Shown piece by piece: positions 25,601 through 39,606 of a DNA stretch of 64,000 bases. The stretch's first letter is position 1. Each line of letters opens with the position of its first letter. Position numbers and translations under genes: made by a program. The DNA is taken from assembly GCA_013397795.1 (NCBI GenBank), contig VZTJ01001142.1:1058371-1122370 (forward strand). Reading direction: 5' to 3'. The notes under the pieces were generated by a model. That model had not been told where the DNA came from. It saw nothing but the letters and a program-made list of their open reading frames with translations, and made no database searches. The stretch is from Orthonyx spaldingii (Eukaryota > Chordata > Aves > Passeriformes > Orthonychidae).

Positions 25601-27589
25601 TTCTTATGGCATGGTTGGAGTATTACAGACGTTACAAAAAACCCAATTGCATCCGTGTAAGGATTGAAAATAACAATTAAAAGCACATGATTAATATCTT
25701 GATTCAGTTGTAGATCATGATTGGTCTATCTGTCCTATGAAGTTGCTCAGCCAATAAGGTCCAGACGGTATTTTCCACCTACCAACCATTTATCCATATA
25801 AAAAATATATGGGGAAAATTATTTTCATACATTTTAATGGTGTGAATTTGCTAGGTAACTCCAAAATGCTACTATTTCTAGTAGAAGAGAGATATAAATA
25901 GCATTATCATTGAAATGTTGGATCTTCTCCTTTGAAGACTCTATATGCATGCAAAATATCATTCCTCGATCATTATAAGCATTGAGGTTCATTTCAAGCA
26001 AAGACTCTTTTAGGAGTATTTCAGGGCTTTTTTGAGTGAATGAGTACTCACAGTGCTTCTGTCATCGTCTGTGGATGGCCTTATTGCTGTGAGGATTTTT
26101 AGTCAGAAAATTGTAATCTTTCTAGAGGAACAGTGTAGTACCTGACAACTTCCAAGAGAGTCGGGTTTTTTATTTTCATATTTTTTTAAATGCTCTCCAG
26201 TCCATGTCCTGAATACCTAAATCCTCTCTTCACTGTTCTGCCACATCTCAAAGGTTCATTTTATGACCTTTCCAGTGGTCCTTTGAGCCTCATCCTTGGA
26301 GCGTAATAAGACAAAGTTCTCTAAGAAACTGTCTGCTTCTACAGACGACTGAACTGGAATGGAAATTTTCAGAATGTTCTAGTAAAGCCCCATTAGGTAT
26401 ATTTCCATAGGCCAACAGAAGGAATAGATCTGTACTATTTAATCTAAAGGTGCACACATACTTGCTGAACTTCTACAAGATAATATGATAGACACATGCA
26501 CTCATTCAGTATAACCTTTAGTGAACTCTTTCAGGATTTTTCCTTCCTTTTTTTTTTTTTTATGCTATTGCCTAAGTTATAGATTCAAGGAAAAAAAAAC
26601 CAAAAAGCAAACACAACAACAACAAGCCCAAAACATGCTCTGTGATCATAATTTAACAGACAATTGTTACAGTACTGCGGGTTTTATTCCATGAATTCAG
26701 AGTAACCTAGGATAAAAAACACCCTTTTTATCTTAATTTTTGAGCTTTGTGGTTCATCAGCCAAAATTGTAAACGAAGAAATTCAGTTTTAACAGTTTAA
26801 TTTCTTATCACTGTACTTCAATAATTAAGGCAGTCTAACCTTTATTTATGAGAAAAATAGTTGAAATACCGCAGAAACCTTAAAACATGCTAGGGAGTCA
26901 TTCCAGTAACATTTTGGAAAGGTTCGCGACCTCTGCAAGTGAGTGACTGGGAATCATTTGACTTGTAAATGTTCCGTTATAGCTTTCTGAACAGTTCTGG
27001 TGAAATTTTCATCCATCCTGTCTGCACAGAATAGACCCTGGAGCAAATTGTCTTGCAAACTGTATCACGCTGTCTCTTGAAGAGGAGTACCCAGGAGTAA
27101 TGTGGATTAGCTCTCTTTGAAATAAGGCATGAAACAAACTGACAGAACAGGCACAGCTAAGCAATGCCACATTCTTCAAAGAAATTAAAACTCAGAAAAA
27201 ATAATTCATTCCCCTTTTCCTTGCTCTTTAACTAGGCTAGAGTAGCACTGTTTAAACCACAGAACTCACCGTAGTGTGACTGAGAACAGACTAAGGGCTT
27301 ACTGCATCTCACACCTTAAAAAAATTAGCATTTTGATTTCTTTTAAATACAAAGGTTGAAATGTCAGAAGTATAATATCAGTCCTTCTGAGGATGTTCGG
27401 TGAAAAACGTCCTAATATTGTACCTTCAACCAGAAAGTTATAAGAGGAGAAAAAAGACAGAAGAAGAAAGTTATTAACAGATAATTATGATACAGTTACT
27501 GCGATTTGCAAATGCTTTTGCATATGCACAGAACTTTACTTTGATGTCTGGGTCATCCCAGGCTGAAAATAGGAGGTTTAATGCAGATG

Positions 27590-28018
27590 AGGAACTTGTT
27601 TGCATTAGAATGATCAGAGAGACAGAACACCTCTTCTATGGAGACAGGCTGAGAGAACTGGGGTTGTCCAGCCTGAAGAAAAGAAGGCTCTGAAGAGACC
27701 TTGTTGTGGTCTTGCAATAGATAAAGAGGAGCTTATTAAAAAGGCAAAACCTTTTTACCAGGGCTTACAGTGACAATGGTTTTAAACTGAGAGCAGATTT
27801 AGATTGACCATAAGAAAAAATAGTTTACAGTGAGGGTCATGAGGCACTGGAACAGAGTTCCCAGAGAAGTGATGGATGCCCTAACCCTGGAAATGTTCAA
27901 GGACAGGTTGGATGAAGGTTTGAGCAACCCTTCTAGTGGAAGGTGTCCTTGCCATGGGATGGGGTTGGAAGTAGATGATCTTTAACGATCCCTTCCAACC
28001 CAAACTGTTCTATGACTC
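27590..28018 (+). mobile_element. CR1 LINE, 5'-truncated 3' end
   Basis: Matches the 3' part of an avian CR1. The end of the reverse-transcriptase frame is still readable as GDRLRELGLSSLKKRRL (27640-27690). It is followed by the untranslated tail with recognisable landmarks: GAGGCACTGGAACAGAGTTC near 27841, GGACAGGTTGGATGAAGG near 27901, and the terminal CCCTTCCAACCCAAAC / TTCTATGA near 27990-28018. It is an inactive fragment with several indels, inserted in the same orientation as PCLO. Boundaries are approximate at the 5' end. Confidence 0.93.
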
Positions 28019-29962
28019 AGGTATGAAACAGCTGACAATGATTTTTGAAGGGTTCAACACACAAACTTCAAATATTCCTGCTCAATGTGAGAGGTGGTCT
28101 GGGAACTGCTGCCCGTTCAGATGTTTGACAGTTATAGAATTAAAACATTTCCCTCCTCCAGCAGTGATTTCTTCTGTACCTTTGATTAGGAGTATCAGGC
28201 ACCCACATTTCACACACTTCAACCAGCTGTTTTGTTTTGAACAGATAAGTCAGTAACTCTGTGCCAGGAAATTTCCACTTTCTTCTTAGTTTCTTACCTT
28301 TGGATTGTTTCAACATTTGAAACAACATCAGAATGTATAGTGTTGAGTAGCAAGAATTTGAGAAGTGTTGTTTCCAAGGAAAATTGCATTATAATTACAT
28401 AGCATAAAACTGCTCATTTTTATATTTATGTCAGGAAGTGACTGAATAGACAGAGGAACTATGAACTCACATGCTGAAGGTTACTAGCAAGAGTAGTCTT
28501 CAATTTACCTACAAATCATAAACTAACATGTATCTATATTTCTTAAATTTAGTTAAACTGAACTGAACTGAAAGTTTTTATCTTCTGTAACATGATTCCT
28601 GGCTCCTAGCAGTATAACTAACAGTATATGGATCAGCAAAAAAATGACTAAATCAGAAGCAGTCACTTTCACCACAGCAGAGAATAGTTCCATGTTTCTG
28701 GACCAAAGCTTGATCCAATTCTTTTCAGGTCTTTTTAGAGTGGTATCTCAAAACCACAGGAAGCATCATCTATTAATCATCTGTTTAGATCAAACACTAT
28801 CTTTGACATTTACTGCCTTCCCAAAAAGTCAAATAATTCAGGAGTATTGCACATTGTAGTCCTAACATATACTAAAATGTATGAGAACCTGGAAAAAGTC
28901 TGGACTTGCAAGTATTTTTCTTGAATCAACAGAGTCTTGTACTGACCAAGTATGAGACTGTTGACTTGATTTTAATGGATATTGATCCATGGATTTAAAG
29001 AGAAATACAGATAATCTGAAATGTTACCAACACTGACTTGAACAGTGGTTGAATTGCATTTTTTGGTTCTGAGTTCATGTCATGTACATAGCAAAAGAAA
29101 TTGCTGCACTTTCTCACTGTCTTTCCTCAAGAGCAATATAAACCTGCTAATCTCTTCTTTAAAACACATTTTTAGTGGCTGTAATATCTGCTTTTATAGT
29201 CCCATTGCCCTTCTGATTTACATGTAGCAGAGGTCTTTTTGTGAAATAAAATATTACTGATTAAAATGTGATCCTTTCCCAGGAAGACATCTAATGGAAA
29301 GAAGAATTGCCAAACTTCTCTACTATCTCTGTAAATAAAAACGGCTAAAATTCAACCTGACTTCGTTTAAACTGTCTTTAATATAAAATCACAGCCTTGC
29401 TTTCTGCCATTACCTTCTGCCAAGGATCTTCTATCTACTACTCAACAGCATAATTTTAATCAATGCCAACAAAATTTAAAGCAGAAAATACCAACGAGGG
29501 TAATTTCTCACATGAGCAACTGCTACATTGCAGAGGGAAAAAAAAGGACATAAGAGAACAGAAAAGAAGTACTGAAAGCACTAGCAGATCAGGCCTATGC
29601 ACTGACAGTAGTCCTTATCCCCTCTCTTGTTTTTTAAAAAGGAGTCTGTATTTTATACAGGCTCCTTTAAGGTAGGAATGGCCTTACTACTAACACCTAA
29701 ACCCCAGATTTTAAAAAGTGAGTCAAGACAAACAACAGCAGCCTTATCAACCTAAGTATTACCAGCTTCCTCTCTAAACTCTGAGAAGTATTTCTTATCT
29801 ATCCCCAGGAGGCCCCATATTCTAATTTCCCACCTGGCTCTCCAGTAATAATTGAAGCAATTAGTTCTGCCTTCCAGAGGTATTTGCCAGTATACTGCAG
29901 TTGGTTTTCCTAAAAAGAAGCAGAAAGAATTTAAATAAGAATAAAGATTGCAGCCAGAGATT

Positions 29963-29979
29963 AAAAAAAAAAAAAAAAA
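29963..29979 (+). repeat. Poly(A) tract, A17
   Basis: A run of 17 A. No recognisable element precedes it, so it may be a simple slippage tract or the tail of an old retrocopy too decayed to recognise. Confidence 0.7.
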
Positions 29980-32933
29980 CAGAGGAAAAAAAGGGCAAGT
30001 TAATATTCTGTGTTGTTGTATCCACATCACAAATAACATTGATTTACATTGTTACAAATCAGCCTATTCCTGAATTGTCACTATAAGGTGTTATCAAAAG
30101 AGAAGTAAATAATCCAGGGAAACTCTCATTAACTAGTAGTTGCCCTACAGTTTCTGCAGTTCTGAGTTCTATATGAACTTTGACTAAAAGACTATTAACC
30201 CTTAAATTATGTCTCAAGATAATTCTTAAAAAAAATTATATTTAAAAAGTTTTATTTCAAAAACAAATCTACTTTTCCCACGGGATCTGTAGAAATTTTT
30301 TAAAAAATTACTAAGACAAGAGCAAAGCTGAAAAGCACAAGTATTTCTTCTGAAAACCAAAATTTCACCCTTTTGATGTGATACTTCAGTAATCACCTGG
30401 AAAGCTAATTTTCCTAATATTATTAATTGCTTTTATTGGCCTAGCTCTCCAATGCAGTTCTGTTGACATAAAGCTTCTTGGAACTTTCAAGAAGTTTCTT
30501 CTGGTGACTTCTTGGAGATGTAATGAGCTCAGAGTGTTTGGGCTGGGAATCAGCATGCTAGTAATTCCATCAAAAATCTGACAAAGATACACGGTTTCAT
30601 TTCTAGAAAAGAAAAAAAAAGAAAGGTGGAATTCTGTAAACTATGTCTTTTAAATAAATGTGGTTTTGAAGAAAATCTGATTTAATACTAACTGACACAT
30701 TTAGAATAAATACCAGTTAATACTGAATGCTGTCAACACTGGAAAACAAACAGAGGGATCTCCCACCAAAATGGAGTGAAGGTGAAGGGGCTGGAATGTC
30801 TGAACCTGAGTCTTCTCTGGTGTAAGTCTGAGAAAGGGCTGCTTCACCTACTTAGTAATTTTAAACCACCTTGAAATAGAGTCACTTTTCATGATGAATG
30901 TTCATTTAGGATCAGTAAAAGTCAGGTTGAGGCATTAATATGATAGAGGATGAATTGCTAAATCCTAAATGGTTTCCCCTCAGTCATGAAAAAGAAACTA
31001 GGACTTACCAAGTAGGGCTTTTAAATGTCAGCTTCTTGGAAAATTCAGGTGATCTCTTCCATTTAGCAGCATGATTAGGTCCTGGAATTGTGTGCATACT
31101 CCAAGGAAAAAAAAAGTAAGTAAAATAGATCTGTTTTAAAGTCAATGATGTTTTGTACTCAAATATATATAGGCTATTCTGTAGCAGGAATGGTGTTAAG
31201 GGGCCTTCAAGAGGTCACCCCAATGATTCAAGGGACAATATTGTTCCTAAAAGGCTTTTGTTAACTTGCACCAAAAAATTCTTAGTGGTGGTAGAGACTT
31301 TACAGCTTTGTTACTCTGTTCTACTGCCTGATTATCCTTAACAGTAATAGTTTTTCCCTATTTCTAGCCCAGTTGCTTGCTGAAATTAATACTCAGGGAC
31401 AGAAATAAGAATCCAAATCCAAGAGCTTCCATTCACAAATATAACATTTTTTACTAAGCACTTCCTGTAAATAAATTACTCTAAGTTGGCCTACAAACAA
31501 TAACACAGCCATTCCTAATGAAGAGTTCTGTCTTAGAACTTCATTTTCGCTGTACTTATTTGAAATGTTAAAAAAAACAAAACCCAAGATTGTCATAACC
31601 TGTTTCTGTACTAAGCAGTGCTTTGTACCTCCTTAATGTCTTAAGATTCTTAAATTATTTTGGGATAATTTATAACTTACTTAGAACTTAAACTATTATG
31701 CTGGGGATTCAGAAGAGACTTTTTTTATTTGCCCTACATGTTCTTGAATACAGCCGCTTTTTTTTTGGACTGATATTCAAATTGTTACTTTGGAATACTG
31801 TTTAAATGCAGATAAATCTAGGGAATTTCCAGGTGGGATCACATGGCAAGCTAAAATTAAACTTCAGCTGATCTTTATTTTAGCATGTGAGAGTCCTCAA
31901 AATTATTGGACTGTAAATTGTTTTACAAGAGAGAAGGCTTTAAAAATCAGTGCATTAGAATGAATATAAATCTTTCTTATGATGACAATGCCTGAATATA
32001 TTCAAGTCTGGTGGTAGAGAGTCTGCTTCCATATCCATAACTAGAACCTTGTGCTTTGTCCCTACTTTATTTTCAGATTAATATGCTTTCCATGATGCTC
32101 CATGTTCATTATTGCATCCTATGATAGAAGTCTTATAGGCTTGCAACTCTAATGAAATGTGTTATCCACTGCAGCAGTATGTGAATAATGTTTTTTCTGT
32201 TAAGGGAAAGCTTCAGCATGTGTATTTCTCATAAAGAATTCCTAACAGTTTGTCCTGTAAAGGCATTTTTAATTACTTTAGGCTATTATATATTGGTCTT
32301 CCCTTTTGTGCGTTATTTATTCTGACGTTACTAGGCTATGGCTGGGAGGGAATCAAGTGGACAGAAGACCAGACAAATCCAGTGACTCAAAATAACGTAT
32401 TGTATGTGTAGAAGTTGAAGCAAAAGCTTATTTATCCTTATCTGCAAAGGGATTCAAGGTCTTCAAATGCAGGTGTATTCTGCTGTTTTAAATACTCTAC
32501 TTTTCTGCCTCAATCCAGTTGCTGTTCCAGAAAGTTATGAGGGTTCCACAGATTCTTGATCACATCTGCCATTCCAGATCAGATGCTTCAATTTCACTAA
32601 CAAATTTTAAATACCCCCAGATCCACATGCAAATAGACATAAACCTGATTCTTCCTAGAGCCAAGGCTGTACTCAGGTTTTCCTTCACTGTCACCTACCT
32701 GGAGTGCCAGTCCTTTTCATTTGGTTAAGAGCCAAAAGATTATAATAAAAATTTATAGCATTTATTTTAGGTTCCTTATCTAATGTTTAGGTGAATCATA
32801 TCAGATGACACTAGAGCTACCAGGGCCCTGGGTTTGCATGTGTGTTAATGCCATCAGAAGTCTTTATTTTCTGAAACACCCTTTGGTAGGCTTTCTTTCT
32901 GTCATACCTTCTTTTTTAATATTTCTTTAGGTT

Positions 32934-33008
32934 GTTTTTTTTTGGTTTTTTTGGGGTTTTTTTTGGTGGTTTTGTTTTGTTTTTGTTTTTGTTTTTGTTT
33001 TTTTTTTG
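32934..33008. repeat. T/G-rich low-complexity tract
   Basis: About 75 bases of almost only T with scattered G, including several TTTTTG units. It is immediately preceded by tttctttag, so by sequence alone it mimics a splice acceptor region. Confidence 0.8.
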
Positions 33009-35444
33009 TCTGCTACATTGGCTTTGCACTCTGTGTGCAAAGACTGTGATGTGCTAACAGCTAAGCAAGACTGAATTTACATGCCTTGGAAAACACACAA
33101 ATCTTCTGGAGATAGCTGGGTCAGACATCTGATACACACACCTGCTTTCGTGTTGCACACTGCTGGAGTACCTACAAGTCCACATTCTTTTCAGCAGCCT
33201 GGTAACAAACTGCCTACGATAATTAGTCAGTTTGGGTGATTTACTAGTCCCCTATGTATCTTTCATCAATGCCTGCTGAGCATGCTACGGATTCTTGCTG
33301 TTTCGTCCTGCTGCTCGTGTAATATCTACAGCAGTATTCACCAGCCTCCTGATTGCCTTGGCTGTGCCTGGCTGAGTGTTTAGCTTTTTAGAAACACACT
33401 CATATTCACGGAACACTGTTATATTCTTGAAGGAACTGGATTCTCACTGATCTGAATGCAATTATTTGCCTTTTCTATAAGCTATGCCCTTCTGACTAGT
33501 CTGATCATATGAAGAGTTCCTGATTTCTTGACAAGTAGAGAAAAGGGAATCTTTCCATCTTGTGTCTGGGCATTTGAGAGACCAACAAAAAAGACACCTT
33601 ATCTCATTGTTTATATGTTGGTTTTAAGACTACTTTGGGTTTTATTTGTATTTTAAAGCAGTATGCAATTCTCTGACTTGATAGAGACACATTTTCTGCG
33701 CTATTTTTGTTTTTGAAAAAGTGAAGCCTACACAATATCTATGCTGAGTATCTTCCTTCTTATTCAGTCCATCTTTTTCAAACACATCCACAAAGCAAAG
33801 TTATCTACGTTCCTGTAAAATTGCAATGCAAATTGTAATGATTCAGAAACTATCAGTGTGACAATAGGTTTTTAAAGCCCATTATATATTTGTACATGAA
33901 AGCTGCCATTTCCAAAGACACGAATCTGAGTAGTGTTATAAAAAGAATAAAAGAAAATGAATGACATAAGATTTTTTTTCCTATTGGTGAACATTTTGGG
34001 CACAAAAAGAGCTTTCTAAGCAAAAGGTAAACAGAATTTGGGAAGCAGATCCTAGGAGATGCTCTTCACCTTTCTTAGCAACCACACCTTAGATGTGGTT
34101 CCACTGATTAAAGGAGCTATTCCAGATATACAAAATTATAGAAAAAAAATGATATATTGAAGACACTCAGCTTACCTTCAGAAAATGACATTTGGGGATA
34201 CTTGGAAAAATCTTTCGGCATGAGAAATAGATTTTTACAATTAATCTTCAGTAGTGGAGACAATGCCAAAGTATATTGTTTTCCAACTGAAACCAGAAAG
34301 TCAGCATGAGTGAGGCAAAGCCCGTTTTCCTAACATTTCTCATTCTCCAGACAAAACCCAGTAACTAGTGTGTCATTGTACATTGCTTTTTTTCCCAGAC
34401 TCTTGAAATTGTCTTGTTGAATCTACCTTCTTGTATGCAAGTACAAATCTTGTAAGGAGGAAAGGTAAAGAGGCCGTAAGCTCTCCATAAATGTCTCATT
34501 ATTTTGGATATGTGCCTTCTTACATTATAAGGGGAAAACTGCTCTGAAATCACAGCTGCATCCAACTATAATATGACAAATCAGTTCCCTCTTTATTGGC
34601 AGCATCTACTGCCCTTGGGTTAGTTGTTCTGAATCAAATTTCAGAATTAAATATTGCAGTTTTCTTGTTGAACCAAGCTGAGTAATTTGTTTCAAGTACA
34701 ATTTTCTGCCACTGGCTAAAGATTCTAAATTGAACATGGCTTGAAAAATGGATGTAATAGGAAGTGATGCAAATCCTGGGAGAAAGGACACACACACTAA
34801 AAACAAACATCCTTTTTTCCCTGCCCCTCTCTGGGATGAAATGAATATGTGGATACATATTTAAAGCATTGACCAAAAGCAATAATTATTCCAATTTCTG
34901 CTCTAATCTTGAGCAGAAAGTTCTTTCTTAGGGATACTGTGTCTGTTATGATCATAGATTAAAGCGAAAAAGATCTTTTTGGATGCATCTTGTGAATTTA
35001 AATACATGATTATTTTTTATGTTAATAATCCCAATTACACAGTAGCAGATTTTTTTCATTAAAAAAGGCCAAAAATATTTATCTGAGCAGATTTCCTAAA
35101 GAAATTGCAAGTTTTGATGAAGTTTTAACTGTTTAATTGAAACTATCCTGAAAAAAATCAGGAAGGAATGCATAGAATTGACATCATCCCTAGTTTCCTA
35201 ATGAATCCTTTAAATGAATAACCTGATCTTTATAATGCAGTCCCTTGTAATGACAAAATGGGATTTCCAGTACATTCTCAATGGATGGAAATGCTTTAAG
35301 CCTTGTGTAAATACTTGTTTTATGGTACCAAGTTACCTTTGATGGTTACCAGAGGAACTTCAAGCTTTCTGCATCATTTTGAAATTGGTGTAAGTGGAAA
35401 AGACAGTGCTTCTATCGGGAAACTTTATATAATGCACACTGTGC

Positions 35445-36480
35445 ATTCTGTCCTGGCTCTGATGGCCTTTAAATATCTCCAATGAAGGAGATTCCACACT
35501 CTCTCTGCACAATCTGTTCCACTGCTTGATCACTCACAGCATAAAGAAGTTCTTCCTCATATTCAGGTGGAACTTTCTGTGCGTGAGTTTCTGCCTGTTG
35601 CTCTTGTGCTATTGCTTGCCATCACAGAGCAGAGCTCGGTCCATCCCCTTGTCACCATCCCTTCAGATCCTGGTAGACATTGGCAAGGTCTCCTCTCAGT
35701 CATCTCTTCTCAAAGCTGGGTAGGCCCAATTCTTTCAGTAGTTTCTTATAAGAGGAAATAATTTTTATAGCCCTCAGATGGACTTGCTCCAGGAGCTCCC
35801 TCTCTCTCTTGTACTGAGGAGCCCAGAACTGGACACAGCACTATGTGGCCTCACTAGGGCTGACTAGATGGGCAGGATCACCTTCCTCAACCTGCTGGCA
35901 ATGCTCTTCCATTGGCCTTCTTGGCACAAGGGCACATGGGAAGTACACGGAGAGATGTTGTCCACCAGGACCCCCAGGTCCTTCTCTGCAGAGCTGCTGT
36001 CAAGCAGGTCTAGCCTGTGCTCCTCTCCAGGGGCAGGACCCTGCATTTGTCTTTGTTGAATTTCAGAAGTTTCTTCTCTGCCCAGCTCTCCAGCCTGTCA
36101 AGGCCCTTCTGAAGGGTTTCACAGCCCTCTGGAGTATTGTCCACTCCTCCCAGCCTTGCGTCATCAGCGAACTTGCTGGGAAGCATCTACCCCTTCATCC
36201 AAGCCATTGATGAATAAGTTGACCACGACTGGACCCAGTATCAAAACCCTTGTGGGATATCACTAGTTGCAGGTCTTCAACTAGGTCTCTGTGCCACTGA
36301 TCAAAACCCCCTGAGCTCTGCTGTTCAGCCAGTTCTTCGTCCATCTCGCTGTCCACTTGTCCAGCCTTCACTTACTGACTTTGTCTGTGAGGTTACCATG
36401 GGTGATAGCATCAAAAGCCTTACTGAACTCCAGGTAAACAACATCCACTGCTCTGCCCTCACTTATCCAGACAGTTTTTG
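35445..36480 (-). mobile_element. CR1 LINE fragment with reverse-transcriptase remnant
   Basis: Read on the minus strand, this starts within the reverse transcriptase. The segment near 36460-36368 gives RAVDVVYLEFSKAFDA, motif A of CR1 reverse transcriptase. Near 36175-36140 it gives KFADDARLGG, the catalytic FADD box, with a one-residue variation. Further on are EKDLGVLVDN (about 35975) and the sequence corresponding to the end of the protein and the start of the tail, ending in the GGAATCTCC...GGAGATATTTAAA region near 35490. The frame is broken by several indels and stops, and the part between motif A and FADD is shortened or scrambled. The 3' terminus is missing. It is antisense to PCLO and inactive. 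Confidence 0.92.
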
Positions 36481-37562
36481 GAATTCCAATGATGCTTGTG
36501 ACAGGAGAGACTGTCTTCAGTGAGTTAAAGGGAGTTTTGGCATTGGAATTCAGAATTCCCCCATCTGAGGTCTGCAATAAATTTTGAAATAATATATTTC
36601 ATTGCATTGCACAGGAAACATTGCTTCACTGCTATATGAATTATAGAATATTTATACATGGTCATGACACACATAGATGACATACACAGCCAAATAAATG
36701 TAGTGGGCTGGATTAATAATGTTTAACCGTTTAGATCGGGATGTACTTCATGAAAGTCACTGAAATTTCAGCAGCCTAGTATTGGCATGAGAGATGAGGG
36801 ATCACACAATGAGAAAGTTTAAAGTATGTGAAAAATACAGGAGTGGTGCTGAAGAATGGAGAAAAATTACATTTGAAACGTTTAGATGACTGAGCAACTA
36901 AAGTTCTGCATATGATTCCTGAAGGTGGGAAACCTGTCCTCTGAGCAAACCCAAGCTGAGACTTGAGAGCTTTAGCTCTATTATTTAGAGCAGCAACATT
37001 TTTGTCCTACTCTATAAGTGATCTTTAGCTCCCCAGTTACTCAAAGGACTGATTCACTGTACTGTATATACTTTGAATAAGCAGAACTATATTTCAGAAA
37101 GTTGCTTACATAAATGCTGGAATTCCGATCACCTGTCTTTTCTTCAGACAAATATCCAAACTATGCAATTTTTTTTGCTCCTTTTGTTGTTTCTGTACTA
37201 ATGCTATTGGTATTTTTTGTGTCTTTTTTTCTTTTTTTTTGCAATAAATTGTGAAAGGGGAGGTAGGATCTATGAACCACTTCAAGTGGAAAATTTGTAT
37301 AATACCACATTAGGATCAAAAGTGGTATCAGCAATTTGAAATTAACTTACACAACTCTACCTTCTTAAACGTAAATTTGAGCCCAAGAATTTAGAGTCGA
37401 TTGATTCAACAAGGAAATACTTTGTGCTGAGACAAGGTAGATTCATAGAATTAAGTCTACTTCAATGATATATATGCTTACATTTGGACAAATGAACATA
37501 GATGCATACACATGTGTTAGGATCCAATTGTCAAAAGATGCTTCTGCCCAAATTAAAGTGCA

Positions 37563-38109
37563 AATGAGACCGTGTGCCAACGTCAGGCATACGAATTTTA
37601 TTTAAGAGTAGATGTGTGGGAAAGAGGGCAGGGAGAGAAGAAAGAGAGAGATTAAGTAGAAATATAGTCACCACCACATGGGTCACTGTAGCATCTTTCC
37701 TGCCATTCTTCCTCTGGTCTTCTCACTGGTGGGGGTCTCTGGAGTGTTCTTCTGTAGGTACCACTTTTATACAGTCTCAGTCCCAGGTATCCACAGAACA
37801 TACATGGTGTTCCCACAACTTGGGATGGCATGTGTGTAAGGACTTTCTTCCTTTCTCCCAGTCTGCCATGGTGGGAATTTTTGTCCAGATAGGCTACCCA
37901 GATCTGCCTCAACCTGGCATCTTCCTATTGTTGCCTTCTGCACTTATTGCAAGTTCCCCCATCACAGTGGGGTTTTGTCCAGTGTGTTAATTCCACATCT
38001 TCACCTCAATATAGGCCTGGAATTAATGCCTTCCTGTTTGCCATCTGTGCCTGTTGTGATGCCTTATCTTATGGGAACTTCCTTCTCTGACAGTGTCTTG
38101 AGATATTTC
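37563..38109 (-). mobile_element. Solo LTR of an endogenous retrovirus
   Basis: On the minus strand the block has the order expected of an LTR: an upstream region, a TATA box TATAAAAG (plus-strand positions 37764-37771), about 165 bases of transcribed region, then AATAAA (plus-strand 37597-37602) and a short end. A 6-bp direct repeat AGTGCA at 37557-37562 and 38110-38115 is a candidate target-site duplication, though the LTR termini defined by it are not a clean TG...CA. No retroviral gene or primer-binding site is seen beside it, so it is a solo LTR. Several short open frames inside are incidental. I cannot assign the family. Confidence 0.68.
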
Positions 38110-39527
38110 AGTGCATTCTTTAATTTCTGACAATATTTGTGTGTGTATCTATAGATGTTTGTGCACATATATAAATTATTGAATCCCACACATAGAGGCA
38201 TGCATGCCTATGTACACACATATATTATGACTTAATAGTTTTTTGATTCACCTGTTTGGAAATAAAAAACAAACCTGGGTTTTGAATGAAATGCATCATC
38301 TATGTCTATGGGGTTCTCCATTATTCAAAACACCACTTTTGTTTCATTCACTTTTATAATCTGAAGAATAAACATCACTGTTTATGACTAATGGATAGCA
38401 AAAAAAGATAAGACCTGTGTTGCATAGTGGTTCTGATATAAAAAGGCGACAAATCCTATTAATATTCAGTTTTACAATTGACTTTCATGTTTTCTATTAG
38501 TTTAATGATCTTCTTTATTTTATACATTTACAATAATTTGATGATTAGTGATTTCACTGGAAATTTCTTTTGAATCTTAAATAGAGGATAAGTAGAATTC
38601 TTATCTGATCTTTTAGATTTTGCAAACAGGACCTGCTTAAGTAGTTTGGGCATTTCTTTGCACAGTAAAAGTTTTACTTCAGTCTAACTCTTTTTCAATG
38701 TTAATTATCTAATTAAAAACTTAGAATTTTGTCTACTATATAAAAAAGATCTAATTCAATATCATTTCACAGCTGGGACCTCCAAAATAGATAATGCAAT
38801 GAGAAATTTTATCATGGGAATTATGAGAGGATCAACCACTTAAATAAAAATTTTATAGGCAGTGAAATGAAATAACCATTCTGAAGGTGCAGTTCATCTG
38901 ACCTACTTTAGAGATCTATTTGCAAATAAGACAAACTACATTCTAGAAGAGCAATCCCTCAGATAAAGACATTGACACTCAGGTAGATGAATCCTAGCAG
39001 CAGGGTCTATCTCCAACAGACGTTAGGTGACAGTCACTGTAAAATGTCGGTCTAAATGCATCAAGAAGTGACTTTTAAGCACATTTAACTTTATTTGACA
39101 AAAAAGTTAATTTGATTTGGTCTACAGTTCTAAAACGGCTGCTGTGCTCAACACTAAGTGCAATTACCATTTGGAGTGTTAAGTTCCATAATTATCTTGA
39201 ACTAACAAGAAACATAAGATGGTGACAATTTGTGGTTTTGCTTTTATTTGTTAGAAAAGGTTCAAATTAGGGCATGAAAAATAGAATAGGAAGAAGTTTT
39301 GGGTTAATAGTTTACTCAGATACAACGTAACCATTTTGAAATAATAGACATATAATTGTGATAGAGAACCATGTTTATTTAATAGAAGATGAACACTGAA
39401 GCAGGTCAAAAATCTACTAATTTTGTGCATCTTTAGATTGCTAATTCTACTTTAATTGCATTTATATAATTTAATATTTTCTGTTCTCCAAATTCAGTGG
39501 TTTTTAACCAGTCTGATGGGGCTTCTT

Positions 39528-39606
39528 TTGTTGTTCTTGTTTGTTTGATTGGTTGGGGGTTTTAGTAGGTTTGTATTTTTGTTTTGATTGGTTGGTCGGT
39601 TTTTTA
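39528..39606. repeat. T/G-rich low-complexity tract
   Basis: T-rich sequence with repeated TTG and GGTT units. It makes a long Asn/Lys-rich open frame on the opposite strand (39494-39808) that should not be taken for a gene. Confidence 0.75.

Noticed and set aside
37574..37990. 138-codon plus-strand frame as a protein.
   Set aside because: It lies inside the solo LTR, antisense to it, and includes the complements of the TATA box and poly(A) signal.
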